Shown: piece by piece, positions 20,101 to 35,327 of the stretch
Layout of the letters: every line of letters starts with the position of its first letter
Numbering within the stretch: the stretch's first letter is position 1
Assembly: GCA_012845835.1 (NCBI GenBank)
Contig: JABAKD010000009.1
Span: forward strand, 5,891,324-5,955,323
Length of the DNA: 64,000 bases
Direction: 5' to 3'
From: Undaria pinnatifida
Taxonomy: Eukaryota > Sar > Phaeophyceae > Laminariales > Alariaceae
Made by a program: the position numbers and the translations under genes
The notes under the pieces: model-generated
What the model saw: the letters and a program-made list of their open reading frames with translations, nothing else
Database searches by the model: none
What the model was told of the DNA's origin: nothing

Positions 20101-23100
20101 CTCCTCCTCAGCAGAACCGCCGCCGCGATACCCTCCAGCGGGGTCGCCCCAATGCATGAATCCACGAGCCTCTCCGCCGCCGCCATAGACCGGGTGTGTG
20201 ACCCATCCCTCCCCGCTTTAGGCCGCTTCCCAGGCTGCCACAACGCCTTCTGCTTCGGCGCAGGTGGCGCATTCGAGATAACCGGCCACCGCTCCCCCCG
20301 TTGGGCCTCCCCTACGGCCAACGTCGGTCGCTTTCGCTTATCCCCCACCTCGACAATCCCGATCCCACCCCCACTCCGGCGCCTAGACCCTCCGCTCTTT
20401 CGTCCCGCATCAGCAGCCTCGGCGGCGGCAGCGGCGGCAGCTGCCGCCGCTGCCGCGGAAATGGCAGCGGTAGTGGCTCGCGCCTGCGCCCCCGCCTCCG
20501 CCGCGCGTGATTGCTTCCCCGCCCCGCCCCCTGCATTTGCCTCCGCCATGGCGAAAGCGCGGCGTGATTTTGAGCCGATCACGAGGCCCGGCCCGGCCTC
20601 TTCTGCCTTGAGGGTCTTCTTTCGGACGCGGCCGAATTCCGAGGAGCCGAGGTCACCAGCGCGCGGAATCTTGAGCCGGATTGTGGTGTCAGGGTTCTGG
20701 AAGGCGGGGTTGACGGGGGGGGGGGGGGGGTTGTGTGAAATAATGCAATTGAAATAATGCCTTGGATAACGATAGAAAGAGGAAGAAAGACAGGGGGAGC
20801 GAGCTAGAGAGAGACGGGGGGGGGGGAAGGAATGGAGAGATACACCTGTGTTGCATTTCTCATAAAGAGTTTTAGGGGTATAATTAAAGTAACGCGAACA
20901 TTATTGAAACCTGGGTTTGGTCAAAACCAGCCCCACAAAACGCCCTTGGAGGCACTCTGCACACTCAGCGTGCTCCCCACTGACGCCTCCAAATGACACA
21001 CCATGCTCATAGGAACGCAATCAGGTCACAGTAGAGTCTGTTCTGTGGCTGGTTGGCGCTTGGCCGTCCTAAAGTTGGATAAATCGGTGTCACCACAGCT
21101 TAAAGCAAACCGCAGCCCCGGTCGAGGCAACAGCGCCGCCAGGTTAGTAGGCCACTTTCACGGCCGAGGTCCGACTCGAAGACCTCGACGAACTCGACCA
21201 CAATTCCGCCTGTGTGATTATACACAGGCAGACATATGATTTCCCCCTTGCGAAATTAGGCGTCTAACCTCCAGCTGCCACGATCGACTTGAGTAGATGC
21301 CTGAAAAATCAACAAAAACATGCACAAAACAGCTCTCCTACTAGCGCTTGTGGCGACAGTCAAAACACGCCAAAGAGCTCCGATTTCTGTCCTGAAGCCT
21401 ACGCAGACACGCAGTATGTGCTAGACTCGAAAGCGCAGCAGCTTTTGTGTTCGTGGGGAGAGCAACGGTAGCGCGAGAGCATATTCTACGCTTCTGCTGC
21501 AGAGCTAAGAACCACCTAGACATCAAAACTCAACCGCTCGGAACCACCGTTTTTTAACCATTTTCAAACTTCAGCGACGAGATCCGACTCGAAGTAGGGC
21601 CCTCGCGGAAGCGCACCAAGGAGCCAACAACCGTCTTGCCAAACTTTTGCATCAACGGGAAAGTGTTGAGCTATTAATAGAGCACAATTACGAAAATGCC
21701 TTTGGGGGAAAAAACGGAAAAAGAGGTCCTTCCAGTTGTAGATTGTGATATAATTGGCGAAAAAAAAACTATAATGTGGGCAAAGCAACAAAGGAGAGAG
21801 AGATAGCGAGAGAGACCCCTCGCCTTCGCCTCATAAAAACGATTCCAACTCACAGTCCTCCTAGAACCCCTCCTCCCATCGTCCGGCTCCCTCCGCTCCT
21901 CCTCCACGGGCACCAACGGCACCTCCGGCAGAGTCAAAGCGTTATCCTCTATCGGAACATACTTTCCATACCACGGCACGGCCGCCGCTATCTCCTGCAC
22001 CGCCGCCTTCCCCCCTCTCCTATTCTTCTTCCGCGCGACCGCCGCCGCCGCAGACACGGCCGACGCCGCCGCCCACGCAGCCGCCGCCTCCTTAGCCTCC
22101 CTCGCCTTCGACAAAATCGCCCGCGTTCGGTCCGATCCCGATTCCTCGTCCAGGCTGGGGTAGTCCGCGGCGGACGCTGCCGAGGCGGAGCGGGCGGCGG
22201 CAGACTTGATGGCTTCCAGGCGCTCGCTGAGAACAGCGGCCCCGGCAGCGGAGGAGGCGCGGAAGTGAGCCAAGCTCGTGTCGAATAGGTCGCAGCTCGT
22301 CCGGTGCAGCTGACGCTTGATCTGAGGACGCGGGTGGGGTGGGGTGGGGTGGAGTTAGTTTGGGGTTGGGGTAGGGTTGCGGGGGGGGGGCAGGGCTGGG
22401 TTAGTTTGGCTTGGTTTGGTTGGTTCGGGTGGGTTGGGTTGTGGTGAGAGGGTGGGGATACAACGCAAGACACACCCATACCGGCACCTGAGGCGGAGAA
22501 CAACCGAGCAGTTTGCCCGCGCCTGGCCCAAAGCCCAGGGCGGGATGTACACCACGCGACAAAACAGAAACTCGCTTCATCCAGACAGCAATCCTTCCCC
22601 CCTCCCTCCCCCCCTCCGCCTCTCCGCGCCATCTACCCCTCCGCCCCGTCGCGTGTGCCTGCCGTCCTTTGGGTCGAGAAGACAATCCAACAAACACAAA
22701 AACAAACCGCATCTCGGCACCTTTTCTCTCCGTAGGATGCAGTCAAATAGTACGCGTGCCCGGTCCAGGTCGGTCCGCAGGCGATAAAGGGAGAGAAAGT
22801 CCATCCAGTGCCCGCTGTAAAAATGAAAAAACGAAAAAAACGAAAAAGAAAGGGTAACGCGGTTTTCGTTATAAGTCGGCGTTGGGGGTGAGGGGTGGGT
22901 TGGGGGGCAGGAAGGTTATACCAGTAAAAATAAACCAGTAGGTGCTACTCGTAGGGTACGCTACGTGATAATGGCGCAAGAAAAAAAGCGGTACAACGAC
23001 GGGAACAGTGCCCAAGCGCAAACTCACCAAGGCCAATAAATTATTGACAGTTTACAAAATAATATAGCTGGTACCTGGTAGATAGGTCACACCAAATGAC

Positions 23101-26100
23101 ACCCTTTACCCGGCACCTGACATATAGTCACACCAAATGATACTCTTAACGCTACCGACACTTACTACGACCACTACCACCACCATCACCACAACTACCA
23201 CTGCTACCACTTACGGCCACCAAGTTTACCTGGACAGCTGCCGCAAGGACGGTGCAGTGTGATCCTCGCACGCAATCGCGTACTCGGCTTGGTGCTTGGC
23301 CTCCCTAGCCTCTTCCGCCGTGAGCATTTTCTTGTGGCGACCGGCGTGCGCGGCACACATGGGGTGCATCCAACGCTCACACATAGACCGGGAGCAGGGC
23401 ATCATGGCGCCAGATTTGCGCTTGCAGATGTGGCACTTACCCTGTTTCTTCACCTCCTGCAGGGGCCGGGAAAAATCATCAGCGCGGGGGGAGGGGAGGG
23501 GTGGGGGGGGTGATTATATCACAGGTATGGCCGTAGTCTATTAAGGCCATAAAAGGGGGAGGGGGGTGGTGGTTATTGTCAGGCATGGGCGAGTTTTTAA
23601 TACCCTAGCAGGGGGAGGGGGGGGGGACAGTCGGTCGATCGCACACACGCAAAAAGCAAAGCGAGGAGGAGGCGAGGCTAAATAAACGCCGAGACTATAA
23701 AAAATAAAACGCCTCCGTACGTGTTAGAAGGCCTTTCGGTTTCGAAGTCGAACCACATCTCGCAACAAGAAGAAACAAAAAAAGGAACACTCACACAACC
23801 AAAGCCCCCAACAGCGAAAACAACAACACGGCTCACGCACCTTTGGCACTCCTTTAGTCTCCGCCAACTTCACGCCGCACAAAGCCCCTGCCTTGCCCAT
23901 CTTGCCCCCGGCGCCCGGGGTCCCCGTCCGCGGCGACTTCCCAGCAAGCGCCTTCCTCGCCAATTTCTTCCCTCCACCCGCCACCTCTGCGCCACCACCA
24001 CTAGCCCCCATCACGGCATCCCCTGTGTAATCTACCACCCCTGCTCCCGCTCCCACAGCCGCCGCCGCCCCGGCCACCAAACCCAATGGCGTATCCTTCT
24101 TGTCTCCGTCCAACAACATCGACTCAAGGGTGACGCCGCTATAAGCCCCCCCCGCGCTAACACCAGCCGCGGCAGTAGCAGCAGACCGTCCCTTCCCGGA
24201 ACCCTCGCGGGGACCCACGACAACCATGTCGCCGCCAGGTGCTGCCTCCGGTGGAGGCTTTTGCGCGGTAGGGAGGGGGGGATCCACGACCCGCGCCCCC
24301 GGGGTATGTTCGGCGCAGTAGGCGTGGCAGAATTGTGATCCCTTGACGCGGAGGAATGCGCCGCCCTTACGGGGGCAGAGGGTGCAGGAAGGCTGGGCAT
24401 TCCGGGAAGAGCAGGGCGCGCAGAACCACTGCTCGCCGGGGGCTGTCGGTTGTGTTTTGTGTTGTCGTCGGTAAAGAGCCGAAAAGGAGAGCGGGAAGGG
24501 GGGGGGGGCGGGAGGGAATCTTTTGAGGATTAAGGACTAAGGCTAACACTGTCTGTACCTGGAGTACGAAAACAATATAATTTCGCTGGCGAATAAGAAT
24601 AAAAATCCCCATGTATGCAAAATTCTTAGCGCCAGTATAAACCAGTTCTACGGCAGCTCTACCTAGCTACCTACTATTGAGAATACGAGCGTATTCGACA
24701 TTTTGCCAAGAGACAAAAAAAAAACTGCAACGCCACAAAAACCCAGCAGCAAAAACACAACAAAAACCAGTACATATTGCCTATGAAATGCAGTTTTGCT
24801 CCACCGATAAGTGTCCACAAATAGTTGCCCCCCCCCCCCCCCCCCCTTCCCCTCCCCCTTCTCACCTGCCCCCAGAGCGCCAACGCCTTCCGGAACCCCG
24901 TAGCACTCCCTGTGCACCCGCACCTTGCACGCCGTACACTCCACCAAACCCGACAGAGACCTCGCCTCCTGGACCGCCGCCTTCGCCCCTCCCGCATCCT
25001 CCACCACTAAGCGGGGGTTAGAGAGCAGCATGGGTGTCGCTAGCTCCATGCACACGGCGCAAGAGAACCTATCGTACGAGTCAGGGTCCAGTGCTCTCGG
25101 GCCGGAAACGCGCATTGTGCTTTGTTTCTCACGCTCAGCCTGCTTCTGCTCCTGTGAAGAGGGGGAGCACCGACGGGGGGGTAGGGGGTAGAGGGAGCGC
25201 AGAATGTTACCGTGAGACACGCAGGCGGGGTGGGGGGTGTTGGGATAGCGTTAAGGGTAGGGGTGTGGGGATGGCGTTAAGGGTGAGGGTGGGGGTGGGG
25301 GTGAAGTGGGGGTGGGGTGGGGTGGGGTAGGGGCAGCAAACCAAAGCATAGCAAAGCAAAACACTTCAAGGCCAGACAAAGCAACCTAAGCACGCCAAAC
25401 CACCAAACTAAACTAGAAACACAAACCAAAACCCGCCGCCGGCACCGCACACGCACCTTCTTGAGCTGTCCCTTGGTCTTCTTCTTTTTCTTACCCTCCA
25501 CCTGCCACTCGGGTTGGACCTGTCCCATCGGGCAGCGTTAACGATGGCAACGCGAACGGTATCGGTAAAAGGTAACGGTGAACGGTGACGGTACGAGTAA
25601 TTACGGTAACGGTAACTGTACGAGTAACGACGGTAAGGGTAACGGTAACGGTAACAGTAAAGACGGTAGCGGTAACGGTGCAGTAATAGTGACGGTAGCG
25701 GTAACGGTAAACGGTGACGGTACGAGTAACTACGGCAACAGTAACTGTACGAGTAACGACGGTAAGGGTAAGGGTAACGGTAACAGTAAAGACGGTAGCG
25801 GTAACGGTGCAGTAATAGTGACGATGGTAGCGGTAAAGGTAACAGTAATAGTAAGGACGGTAGCGGTAACTGCAACAGCCAAGGTAACAGTAACGGGCAC
25901 AAGTAACAGCAACAACGGCAACAGCAACGGGAACACAAAAACAACGCGTCACCTTGAAGCGGTACTTGCTACGAAGCTCCGACTGCTCCTGCGCTGTCGT
26001 CCCCTCCAAGACCGCTCCCGGTCCAGCCCCAGGCCCCGCCTCCGCCGACGCCAACTGCACGACCTTCGCCACTGAAGCCGGCGCCCCCTTCCTTCCCGGC

Positions 26101-29100
26101 GCGCCAAAAGAGTGCTCCAAGCAGCGCACCTCGACGGACATGCCGGTGGGAAACCCGAAGCATCCCTGCCCAGGTTCGGGCCAGGAGTCCATGTCCCCCG
26201 CAAGGCCGCGCTCTCCCCTTGTGAAAGAGGGCTCCGTCACGCCGACCTTGACGTACGCGCCCGCGAACCACGCGCACAAGAAATGGAACCGCCTTCCGCA
26301 AACAGCTATTCCGTCCCCCAAGTTACCATCCGCCGCGCCCTCCCCTCCTACAACTCCCGCGCCGTCGACAACCATGGGACCTTCCCCGTGCCTCTGGCAA
26401 CCCCCTCCACCCACACCACACTCGGTAATCCCGCAATCCAAGAGGGCACCCTCCTCGGACCCGCAGTACAAGCAAGTCAGCTGCCGCTCGGGAGGCACGC
26501 GGCGACGCGGGGGTGCGAAGTTTGCAAGCAGTGAAGGCTCGGTGGGGGTGGAAACATCCACGCTAAACTCGTCCGAGTGCTCTTCCGACAGCTGCTGCCG
26601 GGCTAGCAACGCGGACCCCATCATCCCGCCTCCAAATCTAGCCTGCGCCGCCGCCGCCGCCGCAGCCGCCGCCGCAGCCCCGGCTGCGGCCGCCGCTGCC
26701 ATGTCCGGAGTCGGCCCCCCAAAGCTCTGCAGATAGCCACCAGCACCGCCACCCACTGCGGACGGCGCCGCCGAGGGTACGCTTTGGTCCGATCCCCACG
26801 CTCCCGCCATACCGTAAGGCCCGGCCATCGCAGCGACCCCCACCGCCCCGGTACCGGCACCGCTGCTCGCTGGCGGAGGTGGTTGCCACGCGGTTCCCGT
26901 CACGGCCAGATGCTGCGACGTGGACGCTGCTTGTGCTTGTGGTGGTGGTGGCGGTGGCAGTGGTGGTGAAGGGAAGGGTAGTAGGTCCGGAAGCATGTAC
27001 GAGTCCACGTTAGCCTGGAAGGAGTCGGGTTTGGAGATCAGGAGAACAGGGGAAGACGTGAGGGAGGGGGGAGGCGTGTTAGGCAGAGATAGGTAGGTCT
27101 TACCGCGACCGTATGTATGTACCTGGTAGTATACAAGGTTGTCCTTCGGGTTTACTTGAAGCCCCGGGGGCATCGCAAGCTTGCAAGGGAGAACACAGGA
27201 GTTCGCTCTTTATACCAACTACTCGTAAGCCACGGGGCAAGTAACCGAGCAGCTAACACCGACCAGCCCAAGCAAGTTTATAGGTCTATATCAATACTGC
27301 AGGCGGCAACCAATAGCCGAGATGCAGCAGGGGAATCTTGAGACAAGCCAGCCCTCTCCACTACAAAAACTTGTAGGCAGCAAAGAAAAACCATACCAGG
27401 TAGAAATGGATGAATCCAAGACTTGCCTCGGAAATGTCGATGCGTGTCTTGTTGATGAGATCATCCATCCGCACTCCCGGGATAAGCAAGAGGCATGTCA
27501 TGTGAGCCCACCGTCTGCACGTTGTTTCCTTCAACGCTCCATGGATCACCGGACACAGGCAGCATCGAACGTCCTCCACGTTCACCGACGACTTCCTACA
27601 CGTCCGCCGGGTAGGTTGGTGGATAGGTCGGTCAGCCGGTCGGTCGGTAGATCGGTAGGTAGGTGGGAAGGTAGGTAGGTAGGTAGGTAAGTAGCTAGGT
27701 AGATAGGTAGGTTGGCAGGTAGGTAGGTAGGCAGGCAGGTAGGTCGGTCGGTCAGTCGGTCGGTCGGTCGGTAGGTACCGTAGGTAGAATCGTAGGTGGG
27801 TCGGTACGTAGGTGGGTCGGTCAGTCGAATTTCCCGGTCAGTCAAATGTCCCGATCAGTTCGATAAACCGATCCGTAAAGGTAAAGTCCGTTTTAGTTCT
27901 TCCAGTTCAGCGAATCGGTCCAATTCGGTAATTGGTCAGGCCAATCCGTTAACTATTGTACTACAGCACTGCACGGAAACATGAATCGAAACATGCACCA
28001 AACTCCAATTCCAAGCGATGTTTCCCCGACATGGGATTTTGCAGTGCTGAAGCGGGTAAGTACGAAGCATGGATACGCATACACCCCCCCCACATTTACA
28101 CACACAACAAGTCATGGCCGCATAAGCGCAAAACCAGCCCAGCACACAGAAACAAAGCAAGAAAAAAAAACATGGCCTAAACAAACACTCACGACTCGGC
28201 CTCAAGCTCCCTCAGCTTCGTGCAGCGCTCGCAGCAGAAGTCCGCCTCGACGTTCTTGATACCATAGCAGTCCATGTGCACCGACATGCCGCACCCGTCG
28301 CAATACACGATGTACATATTGTGGTCTTCATCCGTCGACCCGTCAAAGCACACCATGCAAACCTTCAGCAGGCAGTGGTAGAGCGTGGGAAGGGGGGGGG
28401 GGTAAGGGGGTTGGAGGGGAGGACGGAAGGGAGGGGGGGGGGGGGGGGTGGAGCCAGAGTCCTTGTCCTACGCTAACAAGTATCACATTCTAATTCCGAG
28501 TATTCATAGAATATACGTAGTTTGTCCGTGCAGTTCCAAAAGGGCTAAACAAAGCCCAAGTACCCCCAAGCAATAGCCAGCATGTTGGACGATCGTCTGC
28601 GCAAGCCTCGTGGGGAGTCAAAATCCACATGGGCCCTCGCTTGCTACAGATCCGCGTATGGTCGTTAGGGCTGGTGCGGTTGTGAGTACGGTATCACACT
28701 CACCGCATCCTCCTTGTTGGCCGCCTCCGCGTTAGCCTTCAGTTCCGCCTCTGCCTCTTCTCGCGTCTGTCTCCCCTCTACGTCACGCTGCCAGGAAGGC
28801 GGGAGGTTGTCCACTGAGTCCCCGTCCACCTGCAAGGGTATTAGTTTATTGTTCCGTGTGCGGAGGCGGGTGGCGTATCATATCATATCATATGTGCAAC
28901 CATACCAAGAGCAGAAACGGTACGTATCACGCCGTCACCAACACCAAACAATGACGACGTGGTTAGCAAGTATTTTCCCCTAGATAGTACCGCCTCATTA
29001 CAAACAAGCTCAAGGTCACCAGACGTCCCCCAGGCTCCGTTCCGTGCTGAACCGAGGTACCGACCCACCTCGGTGTGTCCTCCAAATCCACACCACCACA

Positions 29101-32100
29101 CATTAGATAAACTGTCAGCGGTACTGCCCACATTGGCGTCGTCGGCCAAAACGATGGCATCGACAACAGCAAAGACAACAACGACAACACCATTCCAACC
29201 ATCAAACAGCAACAGCAACAATGTTGTGCAGCAACACTTGCGGCGGTGGCTGCTGCAGAGCATCCTGATTGCAGTTTTCTCTCGAACTTTAGTATAACGA
29301 TAAGTCTTCTTAGCCCCGAAAACAACAAGGACAGGCACCCCCACCCGCAATCGACGAATCAATCGACATTCCCGCGATCGCACCTTGTTGAAGTTGAGCG
29401 GACGGTCGGCCACGCCGTACTGCATCTTCAACACCATCTTTTTCCACGTCTGCACCCTACATAACCGCTTGAACGAGCGGTCGTTCTCGAGCCTGCCAAG
29501 CAAGCAACCAAGCACGCACGCAGTCAACGCAGCACTCGGTTAACCAATAACACGATCAATCAATCAACTACCCAATCAAGCACTCAATTAACCAACTACT
29601 CACAAAAATAAATCAGTCCGTCAATCAATCAGTCAATCAATCAATCAATCCATCAATCAATCAATCAATTAACAAATCAATCAATCAGACAGTCAAATCA
29701 CTCACCCAATCAAGAGCAATTGATCAACCAACCAACCAAGGAAATAATCACTCCAACAAGTCAATCACACAGTCGACCAATCAATCAATCAATCAATCAA
29801 TCAACCAATCAACCAAGCACGCAATCGACAAACAAAACAATCAACAAAACAATCAACCAAAACAACCGACGAACCAACCAATCAACCGTTACATATCAAA
29901 CCACTTGCAATTAGAGAGCAACACATTTTGATAAATGTGCCAACGCACGATTAGGCGGCGAGAGACTCGCGAAACGAATGCCGCTGACGAGAGAGATAAC
30001 AACGTCTCGTATCCTTATTAATTAATACGCTAAGGATGGTCGTGACGTTTTGGATCTTTGAAAAATATCTTGGTTAAAACACCCCCCCCCCAAAAGCGGC
30101 GACTCCCGAGCTCTACTCGGCCTCAGGCGGCCTCGCGGTGCCGCCACGTCCCATCCGCACAGCAGCACTACGACATGCCGGCGAAAGAACGGCCGTCGGT
30201 GCCCCACCTCGGCGAGGGGGGAGCGTGGAAATCGCCCTCCCGGGGACGGCTCGCTTGCCCCCCCCCCGCTTTTTCTTCGTCGCTGCCTGCTAATTTTTTA
30301 TTTTCGAACTGCAATTGGCAAAGCGAGAGCTTTTGGCTTGGCCTAACCAGCCCGAGAGCATTGTAACCAACCAATCGGCTGCTGCTCGCCTGTCAGGTGT
30401 ATTGCTCTAGGTACTGCTGCATTGCTGCACTGCTGTACTGGGTAGGTTCGTGGGTGCATGGTGGGTGGTGTTCTGCTGTGCTGTACGTACTGCTGCACTG
30501 CTGTTCTGCTGTATGTAGTAAAGGTTTGGTGGGTGGATGGATGAAGCGTGCACTGCGTCGTCCGTGGTGGGTGGGTGGGCCGTTCTGTACGTGGGAGTCT
30601 TTTTTTTGCTGTTTCCTGTTTCATAAGAACCAACCAACTAACTGCGCCCCGCGTACCAGGTGTATACTGCTGTATGTACTGCTGCACAGCTGTTCTGATG
30701 TACGTACTGCTGCACTGCTGTTCTGCTGTGCTGTACGTACTGCTGCACTGCTGTTCTGCTGTATGTAGTAAAGGTTTGGTCGGTGGGTGGGTGGAGGGTG
30801 CACTGCGTCGTCCGTGGTGAGTGGGTGGACCGTTCTGTACGTGGGAGTCTTTTTTTTGCTGTTTCCTGTTTCATAAGAACCAACCAACCAACTGCGCCCC
30901 GCGTACCAGGTGTATACTGCTGTACGTACTGCTGCACGGGTGTTCTGATGTACGGACTGCTGCACTGCTGTTCTGCTGTATGTAGTAAAGGTTTGGTCGG
31001 TGGGTGGGTGGAGGGTGCATTGCGTCGTCCGTGGTGGGTGGGTGGGCCGTTCTGTACGTGGGAGTCTTTTTGCGTCCTGTAGGAGATGAACCCTTTTTTT
31101 TGTTTCTACAATTTAATACCGGCCTCCCACTGGTGCTTGGGAGTACCACCGTCCCCACTGCTGCACTCCTCTGTCCTTTACTACCGTACGTACTACTGCT
31201 GCTGCCGTGTTATATTTTTTGTTTTGCAAAACTTACGTACAGAGGATGATACCTTTACTACCATACGTACGGCGGCATTGTCGTACTGCCCTGTTATTAT
31301 TTTGTTCTTTTAGTACTTAATACAGAGGATACAGCACCAATTTGTTTTTGTCCGCCATACCGGCCGGCAACTGGCATATTTCGGGAGTACCACTAGTATT
31401 CCTATAATCTTCTATCGTTTCGCCGACCCTCCGCAGAGCGGTGCCGGACACCAAACGGGGAGAAGGAGGAGGAGGGGCGTGAACACCGATCGCCCCGATC
31501 AGGGGCGTGCTCTCCACTCATGAAAAAAAAAACATACTTTTCGTAAATACCAGGTAAATTGGTACCAGGTATGTAATACCAACCCCAAGATTCACGGAAA
31601 CAAAAATATCCCGTCTCTAAACACGCCATATTCCCCTAGCGTACAACGCCGTTTGCATGTGAAACCCCACATCGCACGATAAATGGAGAGGAAACGATCG
31701 ATGGGAATCGGGGAGGGAGAAGGGAGGGGGGGGGATCGAGTGGAAACTCACGAAAAAGTCTCGGCCTTGGTGATGATCGGCTGGAGGGCAGCAATCTTCG
31801 TGTCAAGCTTTCCTCTTAGCCTACCGGTGTGCTCCCTGAGCGTTGCCTGCTCGCGCATCAAGGCTTCGGTGACTTCGTCTTCCAGTACGGGCAAGGGGAT
31901 ATCTGCCTTCCCGTTAACCGCCTGGAGGCAACGAAAACGGCAAGCGAAGCACAGCAAGTTTACGCAGGTGAACAAAAGTCAACAAAGTTAAGCAAGCTAC
32001 GCAAGGCAAGCTACGCAAGACAAGTTACGCATGACAAGCTACGCAAGACAAGCAAGATACGCAAGACAAGCAAGCTACGCAAGACAAGCAAGCTACGCAA

Positions 32101-35100
32101 GACAAGCAAGCTACGCAAGACAAGCAAGCTACGCAAGACAAGCAAGCTACGCAAGACAAGCTACGCAAGACAAGCAAGCCACGCAAGACAAGCAAGCTAC
32201 GCAAGACAAGCAAGCTACGCAAGACAAGCAAGCTACGCAAGACAAGCAAGCTACGCAAGACAAGCAAGCTACGCAAGACAAGCTACGCAAGCCAAGCCAC
32301 GCAAGCCAAGCCACGCAAGCCAAGCCAAGCCAAGCCAAGCCAAGCCAAGCCAAGCCAAGCCAAGCCAAGCCAAGCCAAGCCAAGCCAAGCCAAGCCAAGC
32401 CAAGCCAAGACCCACGCCCGCACGCCCGCACGCCCGCAGCGCAAGCACGCAGCGCAAGCAAGAAGGCAGGGCAAGCAAGCAAGCACGCAGCGCAAGCAAG
32501 CAAGCAAGCACGCAGCGCAAGCAAGCAAAGCACGCAGCGCACGCAGCACGCGCGTGGCGCAAGCAAGACAAGCGAACAAGCAAAGCAAGCAATCACGTGG
32601 GCGCTCGAGAAATCGAGCAAACCAATCAATCAATCAATCAACCTAGCCAGCAGGCAATCAATCCAGCAAGCCGGCAATTAATCTAGCAGGCAACCAAGCA
32701 ATCAAGCGAGCGGACGCCGTTACTACACTGCTGTATGAGCGCTTGCCGTTGACCATCGACCCCTATTCAAAGAAAGTGAGAATAAACAAGCCAAGACCTA
32801 CGGTAGGCGCAACACAGGGACGCGAGGGGTGTACCCATTTCGTGCATGGCCAGAGTTTGAAGACCATTGACCCTCGCATCTCCACAATATCGGGACGGAG
32901 CACGTCGGCTTTCAACGACCACGCAGACATCGCATGCACCAAGCGCGAAGCGCCATGAGGTGTTCGGCGAGTCGAATGAAGGGTCAGCTGCATCCTGCTA
33001 ACAACCACTTGTGAGGCAGGGGGGGGAAGCGAACGTAACAAACATCACCCCCACATCAACCCCACGCCCCCTCCTTCCGTAACAACGCCCCCTCACCTGC
33101 ACATACATCCGGTCGCTCCCCGCCGCCACCCCGCCGGCCACCCTCTGTCGAAACCCAACCTCCGGGTCGTCGACATCAAGCTTCACCCAGCCCTGAAGCG
33201 CAACGTAAAGGGTAGACAGAACATCACCCACTTCGCCTCCTCCCCCCCCCCAACCACCATCAGCATCTACATCCACGGAGCCCGCCTCCAGCATAGGCAC
33301 GCCACCGTTAGAACTGCCGCTTGCGCCTACTCCCGCGCCCATGCCAGCGCCGCTGCCGCCGTCGCTAGAGCTAGAGGCTGCCATGAGCAGCCCCGGGTAA
33401 GCGTCGCGGTCGAGTTCAATGTCGTCCGGCACCTCGTACTTAGTCCACTCAATGCCGGTCTCGGCCCTCTCCGTCCAGAGCGCGGCGATCTCCTCCGGCG
33501 TCTCGGCCATGCGAAGGGCGAAGCGGCAGCCGGCGCGGATCTTCTTTCCTCTCTGAAGCACGAGCCCCACCTGCACGGGTGGGCGCGTGTCCGCCATGCA
33601 AAACGTATTATCCCACCCCGCCGTCCGGAAAAATAAAAAAGGAAGCACGTATGATAAAAAAGGCACGTACACAGAGGTCAAGAAACAAAAAAAAACTGGT
33701 CAAGCAAAACAATACAGAGCTCGGCTTTGCCCCACTAAAAGCTCACTTTTTCCATCATTTTAGAAGTTTATGTTTTGAGCTTTTTCGCATTTACTCGCAT
33801 ACCCATTACATAGGTAGAGCGCTTACAAACGAATTTTGAAGAAAACTCGTCTTAAAAGCTGAGCAATTTTGGTGCAAGTTATGCATGCATGCGACTCTCG
33901 CACAAAATTCGTAAGAAAAAAAAGCAGGGCCAGATCACGATCTAGGCCATCCACAATAGATCATGTACCTGCCGTTATGATAAGTTATGTAGGATCTGTG
34001 CAGAATCTGTCTGAATATCTAGAGTACATATCCAACATTGGAAGCATCTACTAGACCACACAGATCGTACGGCTCCCACCCGGTGAAATGAGCTATGCTT
34101 TAAAATCTTCCCTGAAACATCTAGACCATCAATTGGGAATAGATTATCTGCACAACGTGTAAAAACGGTTAAATGGTCCGAAAAGCCTAACTGCTGCTGT
34201 GCACCGACCTGGCGATGACACGTGGCCGACTTAAACTCTGAGTCGACAACCATTGGCTCAGGGAGAGGCGCGTCTGACGAGGCACCCCAACCGCCAAGGC
34301 TGCCGCTTCCGCCGCCAAGCCGGGCGCTACCGCGAACACCCCTCGTCGGCGTCTTACCCTTGGCTCCCTAAAACGGCAGACAAGCAAGCAGAGAGTGGCG
34401 GCACGGCGTTATGCATGACAATATAGGGGGGGGGGGCGAGGGAGGGGCGGAAGGCGGGAGGGAGGGAGGGGATGAATCAGGATAAGCGTCAGCGATCATA
34501 ACGCCATCCGGCTCTATTTCGGCCAAACGTCGCTACTCTATCGTAGCACGCCGTCTGACGCGCTTTAGGCAGTCTCACCCTTCGGCGCGAGCTGTACTCG
34601 TCATCAAAATCGTCATCCTCGATACCACCCGCGTCCATCACGTCATCCAGAGACATGGCCATCGACCCATCGCTGTCACCGTCCTCAACGCTGTTGCTGG
34701 CAGCCTGCTTGTGTAATCAGGGATGGGGGGGGTAGGGGACGCGTTAACTAACCTTTTTAGAAGTTGCACCCACGTTATTTGGAGACAACATACTTGGAAT
34801 CGGTGTAGACTAGTTTCGCAGTTTTGACAGGGATTAGCCACTTTGGGAGGCAGACATTCATAGACACGGCAGCAGCAGCAGCACAAACAACAAAAGCGCG
34901 AAAAAAGAGCGGGAACGCGAAAAAAATATTAGCAGAAAGAGGCGTAACGCACGACGACAGAAGAGTGGATCGCGGTGATTGGGCCACCATCATCACCATC
35001 ACCATCGACAAACACCACTGCTACTATCACTACTATATACTGCTGCTGCTAGTACTACTCTATAGCTACTACTAGCACTACTTACTGCTACTGACACTGC

Positions 35101-35241
35101 ATTTTAATACTGATTTTGCTACTGACACTGCCAATTCCTTTCAATACTGACCTTGCTACTGCTATTTTTGCTGCCACCGCTGCCGCTGATGCTAACAAGA
35201 AATTGCTAATGCTTTCACTACTACTATTACTGCTACTACTG

Positions 35242-35275
<34 letters not shown>

Positions 35276-35289
35276 TACTACTACTACTT

Positions 35290-35327
<38 letters not shown>

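Noticed and set aside
27582-29914. Thr/Pro/Asp and Asn/Gln/Ser repeat open frames
   Set aside because: They are translations of GGTAGGTC and CAAT microsatellites in introns.
31985-32290. Regular short repeats resembling a CRISPR array
   Set aside because: There are no unique spacers. It is a simple tandem array in a eukaryotic intron.
31829-32686. Plus-strand 285-codon open frame rich in Arg-Lys-Thr-Ser
   Set aside because: It comes from the CAAGCTACGCAAGA array. The opposite strand holds real exon 13 plus intron.
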